Source: Chloroflexota bacterium (GTDB lineage: Bacteria; Chloroflexota; Limnocylindria; Limnocylindrales; CSP1-4). Taken from it: a stretch of DNA of 33,307 nucleotides. The stretch lies in contig JADMIG010000026.1 in the NCBI GenBank assembly GCA_015478725.1, positions 1 to 33,307 of the forward strand, read 5' to 3'. This document shows, piece by piece, positions 7,569 through 13,817 of this stretch. Numbering within the stretch: position 1 is the first letter of the stretch; each line of letters starts with the position of its first letter. Below the pieces are notes generated by a model that worked only from the letters and a program-made list of their open reading frames with translations, did not search any database and was not told the DNA's origin. A program made the position numbers and the translations under genes.

Positions 7569-9254
7569 GTGGCGGACGTGATGGCGACCGAACGGCCCCT
7601 CGTGCCGATGGCGCTCGCGCGCGGTCGGACCGCTGCGGTCGTTGCGCCGCACCATCTGGCGACCGCCGCCGGCCTGTCGATCCTCCGTGCCGGTGGAACC
7701 GCTGTCGACGCGGCGATCGCGACGAATGCCGTCCTCGCGGTGGTCATGCCCAACGGCTGTGGGATCGGCGGTGATGCGTTCTGGCTCATCTGGGAGGAGG
7801 CGTCCGCGACGATGTCGGCGCTCAACGGATCCGGCCGGGCGCCGGCCGCCGCCGATGCGGCAGCGTGGCGACGGGCCGGGGCGACGGCGCTCCCGATGCG
7901 CGGTCCACTCACGATCACGACGCCGGGAGCCGTCCGCTCCTGGGCCCGGGCCCAGGCGCGCCACGGCCGCCTCTCGCGGGCCACGATCCTCTCCCCCGCG
8001 ATCGACCTTGCGGCGCGTGGATTTCCCGCCTGGGATGGCTACATCGCGGCCGTCGAGCGGAGCGCCGAGATCTTCCGCACGTCCCCGGCCTTGCCTGATC
8101 ACGGTTCCGCATGGGCGTCCGTGCACCGACCGGCTGGTCGCCCGTGGCGGCCCGGCGAGCTCGTCCGCCAGCCCGCACTCGCTCGGACGCTCGAACGACT
8201 CGCCCTGGCGGGCTTCGACGACCTGTACGACGGCGATCTCGCCGGCCGGCAGGCGTCCGGTCTCGCGGCCGCCGGATCGCCGATCACGGCTGCCGACCTC
8301 GCTGCGCAGGACGCGACCTGGGAGGCGCCGATCTCGACGTCGTATCGCGGCGGGACGGTGACCACCCATCCCCCGAACTCGTCCGGCCTGGTCGCGCTCG
8401 AGATCCTCGCCATCCTCGACCGGTTCGACCCGCCGACCCGGTCCGCGTTCGGGCCCGCGGGTGTCACGGATGCGGCGTGGCTCCACACGGGCATCGAGGC
8501 GGCGAAGCTCGCGATGGCGGATCGCGACGCGTTCCTCGCCGACCCCGCGGTCGTCGACATTCCGGTCGAGCACCTCCTCGACCCTGGTCGGATCGCCGAG
8601 CTTGCCGGACGGATCGATCCGGGACACGCCGCCGCTCCGCGGCCATCTGTCCATCCCCGCGGCGGCGGGACCGTCTACCTCGCGACGGTGGACGCCGACG
8701 GAAGCGCGGTGAGCCTCATCGAATCGAACTATCGCGGCTTCGGCTCCGGCGTCCTCGACCCCGCGACCGGGATCCATTACCACGACCGCGGGTCGTACTT
8801 CACGCTCGCCGAGGGACACCCGAACGAGCTCGCTCCGGGCAAGCGACCCCTCCATACCCTCCTGCCGGCGATGCTCGTTCGCGCGGGACGGCCGTGGGTG
8901 GTCCTGGGCTCGATGGGCGGCGACACCCAGCCGCAGATCCTCGCCCAGGTGGTCTCCGCCCTCGTCGACGGCGGGGTCGACGTCGCCACCGCGATCGCCG
9001 CGCCGCGGGCGTTCGTGGAGGCGGCGGAGCACTTCGCCCCACCGATCGCCGTGCGGCTCGAGTCGCGCTTCGCGCCATCGATCGCCGCCGCGCTCACCGC
9101 CCGCGGCCACCCGGTGACGGAGGTCGCCGCCTTCGATGACCAGCTCGGCCATTGTCACGCCATCGAGCTCGTCGACGGCGGTCCGGCGACGGCCGATGGC
9201 TCCGTCGCCGCCGCGACCGACCCGCGGAGCGCCGGCGCACCTGCCGTCTGCTGA
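7569..9254 (+). CDS. Gamma-glutamyltransferase family protein (Ntn hydrolase)
   Basis: The protein has 561 residues, the usual length for the GGT proenzyme. The N-terminal part has the family pattern GGTAVDAAIATNAVLAVVMP and GCGIGGDAFW. The large/small subunit boundary is at GGGTVYLATVDADGSAVSLI, where Thr368 aligns with the autocatalytic N-terminal nucleophile (TTHxSVVD in classical GGT). The neighbouring Thr and His of the classical motif are replaced, so acceptor or substrate specificity may differ. The small-subunit motif GSMGGDTQPQ is present. No signal peptide is seen, unlike periplasmic GGTs, so a cytoplasmic role on gamma-glutamyl or similar amide substrates is likely. A link to cyanophycin dipeptide breakdown is only a contextual guess. 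The GTG start is fixed by TAGACT 6 nt upstream. Confidence 0.9.
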   Translation: MADVMATERPLVPMALARGRTAAVVAPHHLATAAGLSILRAGGTAVDAAIATNAVLAVVMPNGCGIGGDAFWLIWEEASATMSALNGSGRAPAAADAAAWRRAGATALPMRGPLTITTPGAVRSWARAQARHGRLSRATILSPAIDLAARGFPAWDGYIAAVERSAEIFRTSPALPDHGSAWASVHRPAGRPWRPGELVRQPALARTLERLALAGFDDLYDGDLAGRQASGLAAAGSPITAADLAAQDATWEAPISTSYRGGTVTTHPPNSSGLVALEILAILDRFDPPTRSAFGPAGVTDAAWLHTGIEAAKLAMADRDAFLADPAVVDIPVEHLLDPGRIAELAGRIDPGHAAAPRPSVHPRGGGTVYLATVDADGSAVSLIESNYRGFGSGVLDPATGIHYHDRGSYFTLAEGHPNELAPGKRPLHTLLPAMLVRAGRPWVVLGSMGGDTQPQILAQVVSALVDGGVDVATAIAAPRAFVEAAEHFAPPIAVRLESRFAPSIAAALTARGHPVTEVAAFDDQLGHCHAIELVDGGPATADGSVAAATDPRSAGAPAVC

Positions 9255-9345
9255 GACACCGAGGCTATACTCCCGCCTGCCGGTGGCGCGCTGCGCTCAC
9301 GACCACCGCCACCGGCGGACACCTCGCCGCCTCGCAGGAGGACGC
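9255..9345 (+). promoter_or_regulatory. Promoter and hairpin leader of small Cys-rich gene
   Basis: TATACT at 9266-9271 is a good -10. About where transcription would begin, a perfect 10-bp inverted repeat starts: GCCGGTGGCG at 9279-9288 pairs with CGCCACCGGC at 9307-9316, extendable by a wobble and one C-G pair. A strong AGGAGG at 9336-9341 precedes the GTG at 9346. Unlike most genes here, this one has a long structured leader and a full ribosome binding site. Confidence 0.5.
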
Positions 9346-9621
9346 GTGACCTCGAACGTGGGGCAGAACTACCCGTACACGAGCGAAACGGAAGCCGAGC
9401 GCGCGGCCGCGATCGCCCGCCTCGTCGCCGCCCGGGACGGCCTCGCCGCCACGCTCGCCGCGGAGACGTCGCCGCTCGACGACGACGACGACCAGCGCTG
9501 GGTCTGGAAGTGCCCGACGAAGGGCTGCCCCGGCCTCCTCCACACGGCCGGCTACGCGCTCGACCTGCATGCCGTGTACGTCGTGTGCGACGGGACCTGC
9601 GCCAAGACGTTCCTCCGCTGA
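9346..9621 (+). CDS. Small protein with possible zinc-ribbon-like C-terminus
   Basis: The protein has 91 residues and its family is not recognised. The N-terminal half is an Ala/Glu-rich helix (ETEAERAAAIARLVAARDGL), followed by an acidic run of five Asp. The C-terminal 40 residues contain four cysteines in two pairs, KCPTKGCPG and VCDGTCAK, an arrangement compatible with one tetrahedral zinc site. The GTG start is chosen because AGGAGG lies 4 nt upstream; the frame remains open upstream but without family-like sequence. Its stop overlaps the AzlC frame, so it is probably the first gene of a three-gene azl operon. A regulatory or metal-binding role is possible but not shown. Confidence 0.75.
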   Translation: MTSNVGQNYPYTSETEAERAAAIARLVAARDGLAATLAAETSPLDDDDDQRWVWKCPTKGCPGLLHTAGYALDLHAVYVVCDGTCAKTFLR

Positions 9622-10310
9622 CCGCCGTCGCCGCGATCGGGCTCGCGGAGGCTCGCCGCCGCCTCGTCCTCGACATGGCCGGCATCGTCGTGTCGTCCGC
9701 CGCCTTCGGGGTCGTGTTCGGGCTCGCCGCCGAGCGGGCCGGCTACTCGATCGCGGAGGCCGTCGCGATGAGCACGATCGTCTTCGCCGGCGCCTCGCAG
9801 TTCGCGGCGGTCGGGCTCGTCGCCGCGGCGACCCCGTGGCCGGCGATCGTCCTCCTGACGGCGTTCCTCAACGCTCGCCACCTGCTGTATTCGGCAGCCC
9901 TTGCACCGTGGCTCCGCGGCGTCTCGCGTCCGGAACGGGCCGCGATGGCCTACGTCCTCACCGATGAGGCGTTCGCGCTCTCGCTCGCCCATTTCAAACG
10001 GCTCGGCCGCCTCGACGTCGGCGGCTACTGGATCGCGGCGATCGGGTCCACGTTCATTCCGTGGAATGTCGCCACCGTCCTCGGATTCCTCGTCGGGGGC
10101 TCGGTCGCCGCGCCGGACCGATTCGGGCTCGACGTCGTCTTTCCGGCCGCGATGGCCGGCCTCGCCACGGGACTCGTCACCGGCCGGCGGGAGATCGTGG
10201 CGGTCGGGGCCGCGATCGTCGTGGCGGTGGTCGTCGCACTTGCCTGGGATCCCCACGTCGCGGTCGTCATCGGCGGCCTCGTCGGTCCCCTCATCGGACT
10301 CGCCCTGTGA
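9618..10310 (+). CDS. azlC: AzlC family branched-chain amino acid exporter, large subunit
   Basis: The protein has about 230 residues if started at the CTG at 9618, or 211 from the ATG at 9675. Family motifs are clear: FGVVFGLAAERAGYSIAEA, then STIVFAGASQFAAVGL, NARHLLYSAAL and DEAFAL. Hydrophobic segments give about six to seven membrane helices. AzlC with AzlD (YgaZH type) exports branched-chain amino acids. Residues upstream of the ATG (EARRRLVLD) align with the normal AzlC start, which favours an upstream start; CTG at 9618 overlaps the preceding TGA as CTGA and would be translationally coupled. The start is therefore uncertain, while the family call is firm. Confidence 0.88.
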   Translation: MTAVAAIGLAEARRRLVLDMAGIVVSSAAFGVVFGLAAERAGYSIAEAVAMSTIVFAGASQFAAVGLVAAATPWPAIVLLTAFLNARHLLYSAALAPWLRGVSRPERAAMAYVLTDEAFALSLAHFKRLGRLDVGGYWIAAIGSTFIPWNVATVLGFLVGGSVAAPDRFGLDVVFPAAMAGLATGLVTGRREIVAVGAAIVVAVVVALAWDPHVAVVIGGLVGPLIGLAL

Positions 10311-10639
10311 GCCTCGACCTCATCGGGCTCGCCCTCCTCATGGGCGCCGTGACCTATCCATCGCGGGCGCTGCCGATCCTCGCTCCCGGCATCGAGCGAT
10401 TGCCGCCGCCCGTGCTCGCCTACCTCCGGCTCGTCGGCCCGGCCGTCCTCGCCGCGCTCGCCGCGGTCAACACCGTGGTCGTGAACGACCCGAACGGCAG
10501 GGCGAGCTTCCACGTCGGGATCGAGCTGCCGGCCGTGGTCCTCTGCGTCGCCCTCGTCGCGTGGCGCCGGAACCTCTTCATCGGACTCCTCGCCGGGGTC
10601 GCGCTCGCCGCCGTCACCCGCGCGGCCGGCCTCGCCTGA
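10307..10639 (+). CDS. azlD: AzlD family branched-chain amino acid exporter, small subunit
   Basis: The protein has 110 residues with four hydrophobic segments. The motif ALLMGAVTYPSRALPIL is typical of the AzlD N-terminus, and LAYLRLVGPAVLAALAA follows. The GTG start at 10307 overlaps the AzlC stop as GTGA, indicating coupling and a stoichiometric complex with AzlC in the membrane. It ends 20 bp from the convergent M20 peptidase gene. That gap sits in a 20-bp near-perfect direct repeat (TGATCACG-CCGCCACGA at 10637 and 10657). Confidence 0.88.
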   Translation: MSLDLIGLALLMGAVTYPSRALPILAPGIERLPPPVLAYLRLVGPAVLAALAAVNTVVVNDPNGRASFHVGIELPAVVLCVALVAWRRNLFIGLLAGVALAAVTRAAGLA

Positions 10640-10659
10640 TCACGCCCGCCACGACCTGA

Positions 10660-11862
10660 TCACGTCCGCCACGAGCGGACTATGGGGTCGCGGCTGGCGG
10701 CGACGATGAGCCCCGCGAGGAGGGCGGTGCGGGGAACGATCGAGTCCACCTCGAGATATTCGGCCGGCGAGTGGTCGTTGCCGCCGATCGGCCCGAGGCC
10801 GTCGAGACTCGGCACGCCCATGCCCGCGGTCGTGTTCGCGTCCGAGGCGCCGCCGGTCGCCGCATCGCGGAGCGGAAAGCCGAGCCGGGCGGCGGTATCC
10901 ACGGCGAGCTCGACGAGCCGGCCGGACCGCTCGAGCTTCTCCATCGGCCACCAGCGGGCCATCGGCTCGAGCTCGACGGTCACATCGGGGACAGCTGGGG
11001 TCGCGATGAGCTCGCGGACGGCCGCCTCGGCCGCCTCGAGGTCCGCCCGGACGATCGCCCGGAGATCCACCTCGAGCGTCGCCTGCTCGGCGACCACGTT
11101 CGGCCGTGTCCCGCCGTGGAGGACGCCGACGTTGCATGTCACGCCCGGCCAGCGCCCGCTCAGGGCATGGAGCGCCGGCACGAGGTGGGCGGCGGCGAGG
11201 ATCGCGCTGCGGCCCTTCTCGGGCTCCACCCCGGCGTGCGCGGCGCGGCCGTGGATCGTGAGGCGAGCGTCGAGGATCCCCTTGCGCGAGCTCACGATGT
11301 CGCCATTCGCGCGGGCGCATTCGAGGACAAGGCAGAGGTCCGCCTCGGCGGCGGCCAGCCGGATGATCGGCGTCGATGTCGGGGAGCCGATCTCCTCGTC
11401 GGGATTGGCGATGAACGTCATGCGTTCGAACGGCAGCGGATCGTGGGTCCGGCGCAGTGCGGCGAGCGCATGGAGACCGGTCAGGAGGCCGCCCTTCATG
11501 TCCGTCACGCCCGGCCCGTAGGCGCGGCCGGCTTCGATCCGGAACGGGCGGTCCGCCACGGTCCCCGGATCGAAGACGGTGTCCATGTGGCCGACGAGCA
11601 GGAGACGCGGCCCGCCCGGTGTCCCGTCCACGGTCCCGACGACGGTGTCGCCGAGCGTGTCGTGCCGATGGACGGTCACGGTCGCCCCGAGTTCGCGGAG
11701 ATAGCCGCCGACCCAGCGGCCGACTTCGTCGACGCCGGCCTTCGTGTAGCTCCCGCAGTCGATGCCGACGAGGGTCGCGAGGTCGGCGAGGAACGCCGGC
11801 TCGTCGTCGGCGACGAGATCGTGGAGCGTGGCGAGCCCGGGGTCGGCGATGGGGTGGTCCAT
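10660..11862 (-). CDS. M20 family metallopeptidase (glutamate carboxypeptidase/ArgE/DapE-like)
   Basis: The protein has 400 residues. Zinc-site residues of the M20 family are present in order: His92 and Asp94 (VGHMDTVFD), Asp121 (GPGVTDMKGG), the catalytic/ligand pair Glu156-Glu157 (NPDEEIG), and a late His in GGNDHSPAEY. The dimerisation lid lies between about residues 185 and 300. The overall pattern is nearest to the carboxypeptidase G2/ArgE-like branch, so removal of a C-terminal Glu or deacylation of an amino acid is the family chemistry. No signal peptide is visible. It is divergent from the CphA-like ligase with a 120-bp shared region, so a role in dipeptide breakdown from cyanophycin is a reasonable but untested idea. 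The ATG is 10 nt after a TATGCT box. Confidence 0.88.
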   Translation of the reverse strand: MDHPIADPGLATLHDLVADDEPAFLADLATLVGIDCGSYTKAGVDEVGRWVGGYLRELGATVTVHRHDTLGDTVVGTVDGTPGGPRLLLVGHMDTVFDPGTVADRPFRIEAGRAYGPGVTDMKGGLLTGLHALAALRRTHDPLPFERMTFIANPDEEIGSPTSTPIIRLAAAEADLCLVLECARANGDIVSSRKGILDARLTIHGRAAHAGVEPEKGRSAILAAAHLVPALHALSGRWPGVTCNVGVLHGGTRPNVVAEQATLEVDLRAIVRADLEAAEAAVRELIATPAVPDVTVELEPMARWWPMEKLERSGRLVELAVDTAARLGFPLRDAATGGASDANTTAGMGVPSLDGLGPIGGNDHSPAEYLEVDSIVPRTALLAGLIVAASRDPIVRSWRT

Positions 11863-11982
11863 GGCGCAGCGAAGCATATCGGGCGGGCGGGAGCCCGGAG
11901 CCGATCGCGCGCAGATGACCCGCTCCTGTCGTGCGCCAGGAGCCGCCGCTCGTCCGGACCGCCGCGCTATCCTGCGCGGATC
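11863..11982. promoter_or_regulatory. Bidirectional promoter region between M20 peptidase and CphA-like ligase
   Basis: TATGCT at 11878-11873 on the minus strand lies 10 nt before the peptidase ATG. TATCCT at 11968-11973 on the plus strand lies 9 nt before the ligase GTG. Both are close enough to predict leaderless mRNAs. No clear -35 elements or operator palindromes are seen. Confidence 0.4.
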
Positions 11983-13752
11983 GTGCGTCTCATCGAGGTT
12001 CGCCTGCTCGAGGGTCCGAACGTCTACCGGCTCGAGCCGGTGGTGAAGCTCGAGCTCGCGGTCGGCCGCCGCAGGACGTGGTACGGGCAGCGCGAACCGG
12101 CCCGTCACGCGCTGGTCCGTCTCGGCGCGAACGTCCCGCCACGCGACTGGCCGGACCCGATCGCCGCCGTCGCGGGCTGGGTCCGGCGCCTGCGCGCGGA
12201 TCATGGCGAGGGCACGGCCGCCGTCGCCGTCCACCGATCGTCCGATCCGGGTCACTGGATCGTGACGTGGCCGTGGCTCGGAGCGGAGCGGGCGGTGGCG
12301 ATCGCCGATGCCGCGGTCGCGCTCGGCGAGCGCGACGTGTCGGCCGAACGTCGCGCTCGGCTGACCGGAGCCCAGACGCGACTCCTGGCTCGCCACGAGG
12401 CGACGATCGCGGCCGCCGGCACGTCGCCGCCGGCGTGGATCCGGGATCCGCAGCGCCGGATGCCCATCGTCTCGATCTCCGGCACGAACGGCAAGAGCAC
12501 CGTGACGCGCCTCATCACGCACATCCTCCTCGAGGCGGGGCGGCGCGTCGGGACCACCACGTCGGACGGGGTGCTCGTGGACGGCCGCCTCATCGAGCCC
12601 GGCGACTGGACCGGTCCCGGCGGTGCGGCCCGGGTCCTCGGCCGCCACGACGTCGACGTCGCCGTCCTCGAGACCGCCCGTGGCGGGATCGTCCTCCGCG
12701 GGGTCGGCTACGAGTCGAACGAGGCGAGCGTCCTGACGAACGTCTCGTCCGATCACCTCGACCTGCAGGGCATCCACACCCTGCCCGAGCTTGCCGAGGT
12801 GAAGTCGACGATCTGCCGGATCACCCGCGCGGACGGCTGGACGATCCTCAACGGCGACGACCCACTCGTCGCGAGCGTCGCCCGTCGGGTCCGGTCGCGG
12901 GTGGCGTTCTTCTCGATCGCGCCGGACCCTCCGGCGGTCGTCCGTCGCCATCTCGCCGCCGGCGGTCGGGCGTACCTCCTGCGCGGCGCAACGCTCCTCG
13001 AGGTCGAGGGTGCCGCCGACGCCGGCCGATCGATCGGGACCGTTCGCGAGGTGCCGATCGCCGTCGGCGGACTCGCCCGCCACAACGTGGCCAACGCGCT
13101 CGCCGCTGCCGGCGGCGCCCGCGCCCTCGGGGTGACCGTCGATGACGTCGCCCACGGGCTGCGCGACTTCCGCCCGTCGGCGGACCGCTCGCCCGGCCGG
13201 CTCAACCTGTTCCGCCTCGGGGCGCGGATCATCATCGTCGACTTCGCCCACAACGAGGCCGGCATCGAGGCGATCCTCGACGTCGCGGAGGGGATCGCTG
13301 GCGGCGCGGCGGGCCGCGCGGCGCCGATCACGGCGATCATCGGGACGGCGGGCGATCGGCCAGACGACACACTCCGCGGCATCGGCCGGATCGCGGCCAG
13401 GCGAGCCCAGCGAGTCGCGATCAAGGAGACGCTGAGCTATCTCCGCGGCCGGACCCGCGAGTCGATCGTCGGTGAGCTCGTGGCCGGTGCGGTCTCCGGC
13501 GGCCTGAGCGCGGGATCGATCCCCGTCTATCCGTCGGAGACGGCGGCGCTCCGGGCGGAGCTCAACGGCGCGGCGGCGCAGGCGGGGGCGTCCGGCGCTC
13601 GACCCGACGCCCCGCGCGTCGTCGTCCTCCTGTGCCACGAGGAGCGCGACGAGGTCTTCAGCCTCCTCGCCGAGCTCGGTGCCCGTGCGGTCGACGTCGC
13701 GGCGGAGCTCACCGAGCTCGTCCCCCGCCTCCAGGATCGCCTGCAGGGCTGA
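11983..13752 (+). CDS. CphA-like Mur ligase lacking the ATP-grasp domain
   Basis: The protein has 589 residues. The N-terminus (RLIEVRLLEGPNVYRLEP) resembles the first strands of the CphA N-domain, and GHWIVTWPWLGAERAVAIAD matches the later part of that domain, but the HxxEH helix of true CphA is absent. There is no ATP-grasp module. From residue 167 the Mur-ligase half is complete: P-loop GTNGKST (167-173), then TTTSDGVLVDGRLIEPGD, ETARGGIVLRGVGYE, LTNVSSDHL and HNVANALAAA, closely paralleling CphA. In CphA1 this half adds arginine to the aspartate side chain. A related amide ligation in the same pathway is likely, but substrate and partner are unknown. The GTG start is supported by TATCCT 9 nt upstream; the long open frame further upstream is shadow. 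Confidence 0.85.
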   Translation: MRLIEVRLLEGPNVYRLEPVVKLELAVGRRRTWYGQREPARHALVRLGANVPPRDWPDPIAAVAGWVRRLRADHGEGTAAVAVHRSSDPGHWIVTWPWLGAERAVAIADAAVALGERDVSAERRARLTGAQTRLLARHEATIAAAGTSPPAWIRDPQRRMPIVSISGTNGKSTVTRLITHILLEAGRRVGTTTSDGVLVDGRLIEPGDWTGPGGAARVLGRHDVDVAVLETARGGIVLRGVGYESNEASVLTNVSSDHLDLQGIHTLPELAEVKSTICRITRADGWTILNGDDPLVASVARRVRSRVAFFSIAPDPPAVVRRHLAAGGRAYLLRGATLLEVEGAADAGRSIGTVREVPIAVGGLARHNVANALAAAGGARALGVTVDDVAHGLRDFRPSADRSPGRLNLFRLGARIIIVDFAHNEAGIEAILDVAEGIAGGAAGRAAPITAIIGTAGDRPDDTLRGIGRIAARRAQRVAIKETLSYLRGRTRESIVGELVAGAVSGGLSAGSIPVYPSETAALRAELNGAAAQAGASGARPDAPRVVVLLCHEERDEVFSLLAELGARAVDVAAELTELVPRLQDRLQG

Positions 13753-13809
13753 TCCGGCGCCGCGGCCAGCGCCGCGAGGTGTCATCCGGCGCCTCGATCA
13801 GCGCCGCGA
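13752..13809. repeat. 26-bp direct repeat in convergent intergenic gap
   Basis: Two copies (13752-13777 and 13784-13809) share ATCCGGCGCC at one end and AGCGCCGCGA at the other. Each can fold into a GGCGC/GCGCC hairpin. The gap separates the convergent ligase and cphA genes, so a bidirectional transcription stop is plausible. No T-tract is present. Confidence 0.5.
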
Positions 13810-13817
13810 CGAGCCCA

